Below, one piece after another: positions 43,737 through 55,024 of a stretch of DNA of 64,000 nt. A program made the position numbers and the translations under genes. This stretch comes from Salticus scenicus (taxonomy: Eukaryota; Arthropoda; Arachnida; Araneae; Salticidae): contig OZ005649.1 in NCBI GenBank assembly GCA_963930645.1, positions 41,988,275 to 42,052,274 of the forward strand. The letters run 5' to 3'. Below the pieces are notes generated by a model. That model made no database searches. It saw nothing but the letters and a program-made list of their open reading frames with translations, and was not told the origin of the DNA. Within the stretch, counting starts at the first letter, position 1; the number at the start of each line of letters is the position of its first letter.

Positions 43737-44579
43737 CATTTTGACAGTAAGGCCCACCTGTGGGCGTTATTCTTCTAAATTACAATATTTGAGAACAGAA
43801 TTTTCTGTATTCACATTTACATTACAAAAGGATTTGCTTTATAATGATACTCTTTCTAATCAAAATATTTTTATCCATAGTATATTGATTGTATAAATAT
43901 GAATATTGCGTATATTCTTAAGATATAAATATAGGGTTGTTCGGAAAGTAATTTCGTTTTTCTCAGCAAAGGATTTAATTGTATTTTTTTCACATCATTC
44001 TCACAATTATGCTGCATTACCATTATGTATTGTGACAGCTGATATAGCAAGGCTTGCTTGTGAAAAAGATCGTTTTATTCTGCCCAATAGGTTTCGATTG
44101 GTGACCTATCAAATAAAAGAAATCGGAAGGGACATTTTCGGCATATTTTGTTTTTGCTATCAAAAACGCGAAAATGCTGTTTAAACAAGGAAAAAAGTGT
44201 ACGATGTGTATACAGAAAATTTATTTAAAGAACGCCATTGTCAAAACGGGTTTATCAAATTTTGTTCTCGTAATTTTGACGTTTAAGATGCATTACGTTC
44301 TGGAAAACCAGTTTATGCTAATGAAAACAAAATAAAGTATTGATTTACGAAAACTGCCAAATAACAACTCCTGAGATCACTAAGAAACTGATCAAAATGG
44401 AGAATATATAATTCAATAAAATACTTATGCAATATAAGAAAATCGTCTTTCATTTTTAAAGGAAAAAACGAAATTACTTTCCGAACAACCCAATAACATG
44501 CAAATTATAAAAGAAATACCCATTGGTGGAGTTATAGACATCCAAATGACGTGAATCTACATCAGCTGTCTTGAAAGTG
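43737..44579. mobile_element. piggyBac-like repeat with a mariner remnant inside
   Basis: The left end CATTTTGACAGTAAGGCCCA follows TTGA. The right end GATTCACGTCATTTGG-complement and CTTGAAAGTG is followed by TTAA at 44580-44583. Its parts match 5635-5800 and 20943-21240. Removing the mariner leaves about 285 bp, near the size of the 20943 relative. Confidence 0.6.
43934..44491 (+). mobile_element. Internally deleted mariner with transposase N-terminal remnant
   Basis: Ends GGGTTGTTCGGAAAGTAATT and AATTACTTTCCGAACAACCC are exact complements. The plus strand near 44110-44410 reads EIGRDIFGIFCFCYQKRENA, stop, then VYDVYTENLFKERHCQN, FIKFCSRNFDV, stop, DALRSGKPVYANENKI, and after a shift ENCQITTPEITKKLIKM. 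This follows the mariner N-terminal domain (family word RSGRPVEVDEDKIKALI and TTREIAEKL). The catalytic domain is absent. TA precedes the left end; AATA follows the right. Confidence 0.85.
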
Positions 44580-44583
44580 TTAA

Positions 44584-45974
44584 AGCAAAAAATAGAAAAT
44601 TTATTGATTTTGAAAACAATATTTCACAAAACATTTTTTTTTCTTCCAATGCAAACCTAACGTAAAAAGTTCAGTGCAAACTTTATGCACGGAAGTGGCG
44701 AAAAAGAAAAAGCTGGCTATGCTCATCATCGTTTTCTAAACAAAATATTAATCAGACTGCGTAAAATATCAAAATTTTAGGTGGTCTTTGGATAACTCTA
44801 AAGCTTTCTATAATTATGCAAAAAATTATAATATGAAATGCTTTCATGTTCTAACAAAAATTTAGATTTTCCAATCAGTCTTAAATTAAAATTTCGTTAA
44901 CTATGTAAAATTTAAACGTCCTAAACATTTTAGCAGAGATCATGCTAATATACATGGCTTAAGCAGAGCAAAATATTATCCTACGTTGTCTTTTTCCACA
45001 ATTACAGTACAGATCGTTATGACTCGAACTTTAAATCAAAAGCACTCAAGGATAGCCAACAATTCCAATAAAAATAGCTTAATAATAATTACATCTACAC
45101 AGATTATTGATCTGCTTATTATATCAGTTTCTGTATAAAATAATAAATAATTATTAAATAATAATAATAATAACTTTGCGCTCACTCGCACTGCATGATG
45201 ATGTCTTAGCTCTTCTTTAACTAGTTCTATATCTCTTAACTAGTTCTTAACTAGTTCTACTCCATGCGGTATTTTGTTATTTGAATCTCGTTGAAAATTT
45301 TATAAAATGAGAAATTTATTATTCAGCCCTCCGTCATTTGTGTACATATTTAACTAAATATAATGTCATCCAGAGTCTAGTCCATTTTCTATAGCCAGTA
45401 AAGTATGAAATTTTAATTGGTAATATTTTTGAAGTTATATGAATTAAGAAATTTCAAAAAGTGCAAAGAAACGCTCTAAATACGAATTTTTCAAAATATT
45501 AAGCATACTATCAAGTAAATTGTTACATTATTTTTATTATTATTATTTTAGGATATTAAGAGTGTTATTTTCAAATATTATTTGGTATTTCGAGTATTTG
45601 TAATACGCTTCATATAACAGGTATGCAATTGTATTGAAATGCTTATCTGAGAAATAAATCATGCATATTATATAAATTTCATTTGTATATAATTCTTAAT
45701 TTTAACAGTATGCTAATAGTTATTTATTTATAATATTTATCTGCATTTATTTGCAATAAAGAGACTCGAACTGTATGTAATTTAAGAATAAAATTAATAC
45801 TGTAAATATTCTAGAAGATAATACTATTATATAAAAAATGCTTAAATTTCAGAATTATAAATTTTAATAAAAATTTCAATATATATTTTTTAATTTATGA
45901 GCTTTTGCTTCTTAAAAGCATATTTAGTGATTTAAATTGTAATTAATACTGAGTTCGGTACAATTCAGTCCCTC
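44584..45974. other. Non-genic AT-rich stretch
   Basis: No gene recognised. TTAACTAGTTCT is repeated at 45218-45258 and an (ATA)n patch lies near 45155. Confidence 0.5.
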
Positions 45975-46092
45975 TTTTGAATACCACTTAAAAAAAAAAA
46001 AAAAATTTTTTTAGATATCTTTTTCAGTACTCATTTTCGACTGAAACATACGAAGATCGTTTTACAAAAATAGTGGTATTCAAAAACGTGAC
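45975..46092. repeat. TTTTGAATACCAC inverted element
   Basis: TTTTGAATACCACTT (45976) and AGTGGTATTCAAAA near 46071 enclose about 90 bases with a poly(A) run. Related to 19342. Confidence 0.6.
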
Positions 46093-46132
46093 ATCATCGA
46101 GTGCTGTATAATGTAGATATTATAAGCATTCA

Positions 46133-46334
46133 CACTTTCAGAGGCGGTGATGGTACACCAGCATCACCTAATTATAATTTTCAACTCCAAAAACTCATCC
46201 CGGATTTTTTTTAGCAAAATTTTACTTTTACAGCCTAATAGAAAAGGCCGTTAATTTGTTTTCGTTTAATTTTGTTCGTGAATTCCGGTGGCAGAATAAT
46301 TTAAATGATCCCAATTACCTTGCTCCGCACAGGG
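46133..46334. mobile_element. piggyBac-type MITE, CACTTTCAGAGG end
   Basis: CACTTTCAGAGGCGGTGATG on the left after TTCA, GCTCCGCACAGGG on the right followed by TTAA. The interior word AATTCCGGTGGCAG recurs near 57446 in the nested element there. Confidence 0.65.
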
Positions 46335-46630
46335 TTAAACATAATAAGAGTTACTATTATTTTCAAAATTTAAACTTCAATAAGGTAATCTGATTTATAT
46401 TATTATTTGATGAAATTTCTTCTTTAAATCATTTCTTTGTGGAAACTGATGCCCCACTTATAAAATAAACCTAATATTTTCAAATAAATTTCACACATTC
46501 GATTTGATTTTTCGAAAAATAAATTATAACAACGTTATTAGTTATCATTTATTTATTAATAATGTTCTTATTTTCTATTTTTGTTAAAAATCTTCAAAAA
46601 TAAATAAATAAATAAATAAAATGCGTTTTA

Positions 46631-46832
46631 CGTACCTGCGAACATCCTAATTAATATGCCATAGTATTGTTAGTCCCGCCCTTTTTCTCACACCAGTAAA
46701 TTTGTAAAATAATATTCTCTAAATGTAATTGCGATTCAACAAGAAGGAAAATATTCTAAAAATATACTGGTGTAAAAAAGGAGGCTGGGCTAACGATACT
46801 ACGGAATAATAATTAGGTTGTTGGCAAGTATG
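46631..46832. mobile_element. CCGCC-core MITE, subfamily b
   Basis: CGTACCTGCGAACATCCTAA and TTAGGTTGTTGGCAAGTATG, with TTAGTCCCGCCCTTTTTCTC inside. Confidence 0.85.
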
Positions 46833-46903
46833 GTGTACAGGGACACAATTCTTTTGTCTCTCTACTGAAGATCACGGATGACAAGGATGAATTAAGGCTA
46901 AAA

Positions 46904-46904
46904 T

Positions 46905-46941
<37 letters not shown>

Positions 46942-46950
46942 ATATATATA
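46904..46950. repeat. (GAT)n microsatellite
   Basis: About twelve GAT units running into TATATATATA. Confidence 0.95.
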
Positions 46951-47440
46951 TTAAAAATTAGAATAAAAAGTTACAGTAAACGTAATAAAATAAAGAATAA
47001 CAGACGATTAAATGCCAGCGAAATCCACAATAATCAGTAAGAATTGATTAATAACTAAATTAAATAACCTGACAAATACAATAATACTTTAATGAAAACA
47101 GTTAATTTAATTGACTTTATTAATTAAGCAAAATTGAATCTATTCATAACAAGCTGACCGTAATTTTATACTACGATTAGGATATAATTCCTACGTATCA
47201 TATAGCAATGCAAGATGTTGAAATTAAAGTGAACCAATGTTAATTTTAAAATGAAGCAATAAGAGAAAAATAACAAAATAAAAACATTTTAAGACCAGTT
47301 GTTGTGGGTAAAAAATTAAAAAACGTTAAAAACCGGTATATATATGTATACTATTATTTGCAAAATGTTTTAACTCAAATATAGGCTACTTAGGGCGCTC
47401 ATTCTAGATTTTTTTTAACTCTCTTCTATATACATAAGGA
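46951..47440. other. Non-genic stretch
   Basis: AT-rich, no gene or element ends recognised. Confidence 0.5.
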
Positions 47441-47627
47441 GTTGCCTGATTTATAATTTATTCCGGAGCATTTTTAACCCGTCTTATTTTCTCAAAAGAA
47501 TTGTTGTAGAATATTTTTTTTCCAGTAAGTGACCACGATTAAATTAAATGATAATCATTCGTTAAAATTACTGGTATGAAAAAAAAGGTGGGGCTAACAA
47601 TGTTCAGGAATAAATAATAAAAGTTTA
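47441..47627. mobile_element. CCGCC-core MITE, subfamily a, close to the 4160 copy
   Basis: TTTATAATTTATTCCGGAGC and the right GTGGGGCTAACAATGTTCAG then GAATAAATAATAAAAG. Tips degraded. It shares GAATTGTTGTAGAATATTTT with 4160. Confidence 0.72.
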
Positions 47628-48155
47628 CTATTCTGTAATATACAAAAAGAAAGTATTGGAATTATAAAAATCTTCGACTAAAAGTTTTCAAAAGATTTAC
47701 ACATTTTGAGATTGAAACTTTTTTTTTCTTATGTTTATATCTATTTGTATTACCAAAATTTTGACGACGCTGTTTCTCGCAAACGAATGGACATATTTTA
47801 AACAGCTTTAGTATTTAATGGGGCCTTATCTTTAATTTGTGATAATTAAATTTTGAGCTATGTTGCTCAATAAGTGGCACTGTCAACATATATTTAAATA
47901 ATTTAAATATGACAGTATAGGGTAAAATTTCGTATAAATGTTCACAATGGGAATTATTTTTCACTAATGGTAGGCAAATAATAATTTAAAAAATATATAT
48001 ATATACAGCTACAGTAGAAATAATCATTCAGGAAAAAAAATAAAAAATAAAATAAAATAAATATCGTATATGTTGAAATATTGGTTCTACTTCCCACGCC
48101 CACACTTTTCCATCGGGTGCAAAATTTCAGTATGATTATTTTTCTATAGTATATA

Positions 48156-48357
48156 CATAGATGCCAACTTCCTAATTAATATTTCGTAGTATTCTTAGAA
48201 CAGGCCCTTTTCCCACACCACTTAATTTTTAAAACAATTTTCTCCCAGTATAATTGCGATTAAATAAGAAGAAAAATACTCTAAAAAAAGACTGGTATGA
48301 AAAAAAGGTGGGTATTAACAGTTCTGCGGAATATTAATTAGGTTGTTGGCAACTGTG
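48156..48357. mobile_element. CCGCC-core MITE, subfamily b
   Basis: CATAGATGCCAACTTCCTAA and TTAGGTTGTTGGCAACTGTG. Flanks GTATATA and GTACATA match in six of seven. Confidence 0.85.
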
Positions 48358-48358
48358 G

Positions 48359-48389
<31 letters not shown>

Positions 48390-48390
48390 G

Positions 48391-48562
48391 ATCTCAGATC
48401 GCGTTCGCCGGTCTAGCTGTTTTGAGTTTTCCGTGATTTTCTCCGAAACTTGTGTAAATACAGGCTAGTACTCCTTAGAAAGACCACCATGGTGGTCTCA
48501 TTTCGTCAAGAGTAGGACCCAAGCGCAGTCAGTTGGCCTTAATCCTAACACAAACAATTGTA
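48391..48562 (+). repeat. SINE-like repeat, copy 2
   Basis: TCTCAGATCGCGTTCGCCGG, TTTTCCGTGATTTTC, ATACAGGCTAGTACTCC, TTAGAAAGACC and GCAGTCAGTTGGCCTTAA in the order of copy 1. The tRNA-like head is shorter here. Confidence 0.6.
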
Positions 48563-49060
48563 ATTGTTCAAATTATTAAACTATATATATTTCTTTTCAT
48601 GAAAAAGAGAAGACAAAAAAAAATAAATAAATAAATAAAATAAAATTGTTTAATTCTTTTTTATGAGTAAATTTAGGCACACATTTCAATAACGAAATTA
48701 TTAATTAATATTTTAAAGTAAAGTAAAATACGATATCTTATTTTACTGCGAAAATATTACAAAAAAAAAATTAATTAGATGTCTTTAAATATAACGCCTA
48801 CATAATTAAAAAAGTACTGTAATTTTTGTTTCTCTCACATTAACATTAACGAAAAAATGATTAATGTTATCATTATTACAATTATTTTGAAATTGTCAAA
48901 AAACTTTGCTAAGGCAATTAAAATGATTATTTGTTTATGCATTTAATTAAAAAAGGATACTTTCTTAGTTTTATTAATCTAAAAAAACATTTTAAAACAA
49001 AAATAATTAGAGAAAAATTTTCGTGAAATACTTTGTTAAAAATGAATATTTTTCAAAATG

Positions 49061-49062
<2 letters not shown>
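48563..49062. other. Non-genic AT-rich stretch
   Basis: No gene recognised. Confidence 0.5.
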
Positions 49063-49096
<34 letters not shown>

Positions 49097-49229
49097 GGAT
49101 GGAACACGGGCGCAGAATTCATACCACTATCAATGTAAGAAAATTTTCTACCTCTTAAATCGACGATATTATAGGTAGAGAAATTTCTTAAACACATTCC
49201 GGTATGAATTCTGCGCCCGTGTTCCATCC

Positions 49230-49276
<47 letters not shown>
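49063..49276. repeat. (TA)n tract split by a family D element
   Basis: TA runs at 49063-49093 and 49233-49276 flank the element, which inserted into an existing or growing microsatellite. Confidence 0.92.
49094..49232. mobile_element. Family D element, 139 bp
   Basis: CAGGGATGGAACACGGGCGC and exact complement at the right end. By eye only a few bases differ from the 24148 copy, so both moved recently relative to other repeats. Confidence 0.92.
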
Positions 49277-49279
<3 letters not shown>

Positions 49280-49499
49280 ACATAATTTTGCTAAAATTTT
49301 GTAATGTCGTACACTTAGATAAAAAAAAAAACATGTATTTGTGTTAAAAATAATGAAATTACAAATTTATAGTTTCCAATCATATAAATTTTTATAAATA
49401 TTGTTAAGTGAATGTGGCAAAAAAAAAAAAAAAAAAAAGTGAATAGATTGTTATTATTATTATTATTATTTTTTTTTTGTTAAAATAAACAATTCTGCA

Positions 49500-50110
49500 A
49501 TACTTTAGTGTACCCAAAGAGCCACTGATATCCATTAGATATCTAAATTACATCCAGTGATCCATAAAAGGTACAAAATATCTAAAGAATGTCCATTAAA
49601 AGTCCAGGACATCTTGTACTAATTATAGATATCTATTAGATGTTTAAATATAGACCAAATTTAGACGTGCCTTTTTCGATGTGAAATAGATGTAACATGT
49701 TAGATCAGAACAAGATTTAGATATTTTCAATATCTATTAGATCTAACAATCCGAATCATTGGTTATTTGGAGATTTACTTGATATGTAACAGAAATCTAA
49801 TGGATGTAAAAAAGAGTGACATTTGCAGAGCTGCAAACCTAATCCGGCAAATTGTTAGTACCGCCTCTTTTTCTACACCAATTAATTTTTAAAGTAATTG
49901 TCTTCAAATATATTTGTGATGAATTAAGAAGAATAAAAACTCTAAGAAATCACTGGTGTAGAAAAAGGGGCCGTACTAACAATTTGCCGGATTAGGTTGG
50001 CAGCTCTGCATTTGTCATGCTAATAGATATCTGTAGGATATTTATAGGAGTTTAATGGGTCATTTTTAAACTTTTATACGTGTTTATAGATGTTTTATGG
50101 CTGTAAGCGT
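49500..50110. repeat. Region of dispersed AGATATCTATTAGAT words around a subfamily c MITE
   Basis: Words such as CCATTAGATATCTAAAT, AGATATCTATTAGATG, ATCTATTAGATCTAAC and AATAGATATCTGTAGG recur in both orientations. CTGTAAGCGTCTGTGTGGG marks the right edge. It looks like an old transposon with diffuse inverted repeats; class unknown. Confidence 0.45.
49826..50008. mobile_element. CCGCC-core MITE, subfamily c, 6-bp duplication
   Basis: CAGAGCTGCAAACCTAATCC and GGATTAGGTTGGCAGCTCTG. CATTTG at 49820-49825 and 50009-50014. Confidence 0.9.
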
Positions 50111-50390
50111 CTGTGTGGGTATGTTCTTTTAGTATTGATGCCTTCTTATTAAAAAAAAAAAAAAAAAAAAAAATCATTCTATGCATGAAATATTTAGCTT
50201 CAGCCAATACATTTATTTTGTACTATAATGTTTCCAATTCATGTGTTTGTCTAGTTATTGAAAACAAACTTACTACAAGTAAGTATTTTTGTGTATTCGT
50301 GTAAGTATTGTGTAAGTATTCGTGTATTTTTGCAGTTATCATAAGTCATTTTAATAACACTTTTTAGCTGCCAGAAAATTTTGGTATATA

Positions 50391-50698
50391 CCGGGTGTCC
50401 CGTAACACAGATGTCAATATTTTAATTTATTCCGGAATATTTTTAGCCCCGCCTTTTTTCCACACTATTTATTTTTTCAAGAGTAATATTTTTCGTATTT
50501 CATATTAGAGAAAAAGTTTCTATAAATAAAGTGGTGCGAAATAAAGGCGGGGATAAAAATACTCCGAAATAAATTAAAATGTTAGCATCTATAAGTCTGT
50601 ATGCATGCCATAAGTCTGTAGAGATTTTAAAAATTCTTAAAAATTGAAGAAATCGATAGAACTGAACGCGGTTTACAAAAAGGTTATTCTCGCGCAGT

Positions 50699-50740
<42 letters not shown>

Positions 50741-51332
50741 AAAAAAAAAAAAAAAAAAGAAAAGAAATTCCGTCGATAGAGGACGCTGAACAGATGCATA
50801 ACGAAAAATATGGAAACGAAGGTCTTATAAATCATACGGTTTTACTATTCACACAAATTACTACTCATTTTCAATCCTATCAGCATACATGAAGTTTTAA
50901 TTGCGATGTTGCATCGGTAAATAAAGCGTTATCAGAGAAGATGTTTTTCCTCATATAAGGAAAACCGACTGAAGTTGCAGTTAGCGGTGTTGTAACTCAT
51001 TTACAAACTGTAATTTGTGGTAATGGCTGACATTTAGAATATAATTTATATGCTTGTAAAGATTTACGTGTAAATAAATATAGTTTTTCACTGAAATGTG
51101 GTATTTTCTCGCGTACAGCGCCCTCTATCAACGTATATTTTAAGTAATATTTTTTCTTTGCCCAGCCCTCCTCCCCCCCCCAAAAAAAAAAATAAAAAAT
51201 AAAATGAAATAAAATAAATAAATAAAAATCCCCTTTTAACAGAAATTTTTTTTCGAAAACCGCGTTCAATTCTACTAAATCTTTCAAGTTTTATAAATTT
51301 TTGAAATGTCTACAGACTTATGTGACACCCGG
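50391..51332. mobile_element. TA-flanked foldback element, 942 bp, with nested MITE
   Basis: CCGGGTGTCC on the left and GTGACACCCGG on the right between TA dinucleotides. ATAAGTCTGTAGAGATTT near 50620 mirrors AAATGTCTACAGACTTAT near 51304, and GAACGCGGTTT mirrors AAACCGCGTTC, so the arms are about 100 bases after the MITE is removed. A T34-AATT-A18 hairpin occupies 50701-50758. The 111- and 96-codon minus frames here are low-complexity shadows. Confidence 0.82.
50406..50593. mobile_element. CCGCC-core MITE, subfamily a, nested in the foldback arm
   Basis: CACAGATGTCAATATTTTAA and TTAAAATGTTAGCATCTATA, with AGCCCCGCCTTTTTTCCAC inside. It separates the foldback tip from its ATAAGTCTGT continuation. 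Confidence 0.85.
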
Positions 51333-51657
51333 TATATATATATATATATATATGAGTGTAACAGTTTTGACCGGTTAAATAAAATAAAAACTTCTAATTA
51401 ATTTTTCCAGTAGCCAAAAAAAGTTGGCAGCTATGATAACTTCATTACAATTGCTCTAATTACATAATGAAATAAAGGTAATTTTAGAAATATTTATAGT
51501 TTATCTTATAACAGAGATGATTTATAGTAAATTTGTCCTTATATTAATTTTTTTTCAGCAACTCTATTTTTAAATAAAATGTCTTTGATCTATTAAATGA
51601 CTACCCATATTTTAAATGGTGTTTTTTCTTTTTTTTAAGGAAGTGTTAGCAGCTGTG

Positions 51658-51711
<54 letters not shown>

Positions 51712-51960
51712 TGTCTGGTTAATTATACTGCTTTACCATTTTATGAATCTTTGTATATAGGAATAGTAAGCAAACTATGGCAATATTACAGCATGTATTT
51801 TTCAAAATATCGCAATGTTACAATTATTATAAAGTAATTTTGAGAGTTGTCAGATTATATTTTTCATTTTTTCCATTGTCACTTTAATAAAAGAGCTGTG
51901 GGAAATAAAACTATCCTAACCAAATTTACTTCCCTAATCAAACTTATTTTAATGAAATGA

Positions 51961-51994
<34 letters not shown>

Positions 51995-52968
51995 CATCGT
52001 TATATTATTGTCGTTTTAAATTATCCAACATGAATTTTCGAAAAATTAATAACAAGGCTGATTATATATATATATGGTATATTGAATTTATATAAAAAAT
52101 TTAAATAAATACAAAAATATTGAATAACTATAAAATTACTTTCTATTTTTAAGGCTGTATTTTATGAACCATCGTAATAAAATCGTTCTTTCAGACATTT
52201 GTTTATTTATCTACTAACAGGCTTCGCCCGCTTTGCTAATCGCCACATTTAAATAAATTCTTAAAATTTCAATTGTTACTTTTTATATCACTTATTTAAA
52301 AATAATAATAATAAATAAATAATCGGCTTTTGTAGTTCTGCGATCAGTAGTCTGAGTTCCGAATCGCAAACAGATATATCACACACACAGCTCTCTTTAT
52401 TCTCTTCTCTTGTCTTATTTTCTGATACACTACTGCAAATGTTTATTTGACGATTTTTTAAGAGAATTTCAAATAAATATACTCGTATGTCTGAATTAAA
52501 TAAATATATTCATATTTAATGTTTCCCGAAAACTTTAAGAATGTTTTATTTAAAAACAATCTGATGTTATGCTTGTCAACAAATTTCGATTTATTGTTGC
52601 ATGTTAAAGAATATTTTTACTAGTTTATGAAACATTCCACAACATATTTTCTGTTCCTTAGCGAATGAAATATTTTCCTTTTAAAAATAAAAATATTAGT
52701 GTAAAATATATAAATTTTAATTTTAGTGCTTTATATTTTTATTTTCATTATTGTTTTCTTTGATTTAGTGCAGCTTAAGTCTACTACTATTTTTCAGTCT
52801 ATTTAGACATTTTCATTTGATTTATGATATTTGTAATGTATAAAGTTGTGTTATGTTATGATTTATGTTATTACTTGTTCTACTTCTTTAGTGATAAACA
52901 TTTCTTCGGGAAGAATTCGGAAATTTTAAAATCCTTTAGTTTAAAAGCGAAAACGGTTTTTAAAAAAG

Positions 52969-53014
<46 letters not shown>

Positions 53015-53062
53015 AGAGAGAGAGAGAGAGATTTAATGCATAGTGTATAATTTAGTATATAT
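51333..53062. other. Non-genic region rich in microsatellites
   Basis: (TA)n at 51338-51354, 51658-51708 and 52972-53010, (GA)n at 53013-53031, (AAT)n at 51967-51993. GGCTTCGCCCGCTTTGCTAA (52221) is a GC-rich word amid AT-rich DNA. No gene recognised. The three IYIYIY-type frames translate the TA runs. Confidence 0.6.
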
Positions 53063-53488
53063 CATACTTGCCAATATACTAATTAACCCTTATCGCTCTT
53101 ATGTCCCTTCTGAAGGACATTAAAAAATCGAGCCACGCTTTAAGGTGTTCCTCTGCAAATGAAATGTTATTTTTTTAAAACGTGTAACTATAGGCTACCT
53201 TTCGGCTACCGGAAAATTTTAACAGAAAGATTTATTTTATTTAATGATGAAGTAATATAAAACAAATTATTACAATTTTTTGGTAGCCAAAAATGTAGTA
53301 ATTTGGAAACTATACGTGTGATGTTTTAAAGGAACGCCCAAAGGCGTGTCTTACTGTTCAAAATAGGAAAATATGCCGAACATTAAGGGTTAATATTCCT
53401 TAGTATTGTTATCCCGGCCTTCTTTTTTACACCAGTATCTTTTTAGAGTATTTTTCTTCTTATTTAATCATAATTGCATTTGGGGATT
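53063..53488. mobile_element. CCGCC-core MITE, subfamily b, left part, split by a TTAA element
   Basis: CATACTTGCCAATATACTAA is followed by the nested element, then TATTCCTTAGTATTGTTATC and ACACCAGTATCTTTTTAGAG. The right arm is missing after about 53488. Confidence 0.75.
53087..53389. mobile_element. piggyBac-type MITE, 303 bp, nested, perfect TTAA duplication
   Basis: TTAA at 53083-53086 and 53390-53393, with CCCTTATCGCTCTTATGTCC and the right end CGAACATTAAGGG. The disrupted word is the family b CTAATTAATATTCC, so the insertion point is exact. Confidence 0.88.
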
Positions 53489-54499
53489 ATCATGTATGAT
53501 ATATTATAACATTTAATCATAATATAATCATAATTTCTTATTATAAATAAAAATAGAAAACCTATATACTTTTATATAAAAAATTCAATCTTTACATGAA
53601 AAAAAAAAAAAAAGTCTGCTCCTTAACAAACCTTTTTGCTCCAGTGGCCCACTTATTTCTTTCCTTTATAAAATCTAAAGCATTTAATATTTTTACATTT
53701 TGACTAGAGTACTAAAATGCTGAATGATTTTACTTTAAAAAGGTACCAATATATGGCAGCATAAAACTAAATTTATTTCTCTAAAACAATGTTATTTTAT
53801 CTAGTTTTACAAAATAGTGTGGTCGAAAAAAAATATAATTTTTATAATTATTTAAAATATTTAGATGTTTTACAAAATATGTATTTTTTTAACATGGGCA
53901 TTTAATTTTTTAAACTTACTTAAAAGCTTTAAATTTTAAATTGCGCAGTAGTTAGGCAGATTCAAGTAATTTAGTAATTTGGAGTTATGTTGTTTAAAGT
54001 CCAAACACATGCACGGTGCATTAAATTATCAGTTTCAGAAAATGCACTTCGTGTGTATCTAAAACGGTTCAAATGTTATTTTTTCTGCTATTATTGCTTT
54101 GGGAGCGAAGAGGATAAAAACCAATTTGTTTCTCCGGTATAATTTTAGAAACATTAACTATCCCAGAAAAAGAAAAAAAAAATTATAATTTTAAGTATTT
54201 TAAAATTTTGCAAAATGTTTTTACTAAGACAGTTAAATAATTATTTTTGCTTTTAATCTTTCTTTCTTTCTTTCTTTCTTTTTTTTTTTTTTTTTTTTTT
54301 TTTTGCTCTTAATAATGTAAAATGTTTTTCTAAAATACAAATGTTAGAAAACAATTTCTTCAAATAACATGTTAAAAATAACTTATTTTCAGAATTCTTT
54401 TATTTTTACAAATTGAAGTTTATTTAAATTTTAATTCGGCATGATTTTTTTTGTATTTGTTTGCGAAAAAATATTTAAGACAATAAATATATATGTATA
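53489..54499. other. Non-genic AT-rich stretch
   Basis: (TTTC)n running into poly(T) at 54260-54304. No gene recognised. Confidence 0.5.
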
Positions 54500-54569
54500 T
54501 ATAGCTGCCAAAACTGGTGTGGAAAAAACAGTGGGTACTAACAATACTCCGGATTGGGTTTGCAGCTAT
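54500..54569. mobile_element. 70-bp deletion derivative of the CCGCC-core family
   Basis: Tip TATAGCTGCCAAAACTGG jumps straight to the right inner arm GTGTGGAAAAAACAGTGGGT, then CCGGATTGGGTTTGCAGCTA. Left arm interior and centre are deleted. Confidence 0.7.
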
Positions 54570-54802
54570 GTTTATATATATACAGGGGGATTTTCAGGTC
54601 ATGGGCCAAACTTGGATAGAATTAGAGTTAATCACAAGTATAATATTTGTATAGAAACCCATGATCGTCATTTTAACCATTTAAAAAACGGATGTTTTTG
54701 GTTATTTTTTATCAATAAAATCCAAATAACTCCGCTTGCTGTGTACCTTTAAAATCCTTTTGCTTCATTATTTCGCAAAATCATACACAATGTTCATATT
54801 AA

Positions 54803-54989
54803 TGTACAACCACCAATCTAATTCGGAGTGTTGTTAGTACCCGCCCATTTTTCTACATCGCTAAATTTTTATAGTAATACCCTTTATAAATATATTTACG
54901 AGGAAATAAGACGTAATCACTCTTAAAAAAAAAAAAAAAAAAAAAAAAAATACTGGACTGGGGAAAAAAGAAAAAAAGACTGGAGTGGG

Positions 54990-55024
<35 letters not shown>

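Noticed and set aside
43906..44184. 92-codon plus-strand frame as a host gene
   Set aside because: Only its last third matches anything, the mariner N-terminus, and it stops before the rest of that domain, which continues past the stop.
49500..50110. Satellite array based on AGATATCTATTAGAT
   Set aside because: The words are irregularly spaced and in both orientations, with no constant period, so an old inverted-repeat transposon fits better.
50500..50835. 111-codon minus-strand frame with poly-Phe/poly-Lys
   Set aside because: Product of the poly(T)/poly(A) hairpin inside a foldback element.
51616..51837. IYIYIY-rich frames here and at 52824-53012 and 8409-8591 as membrane peptides
   Set aside because: They are direct translations of (TA)n microsatellites.
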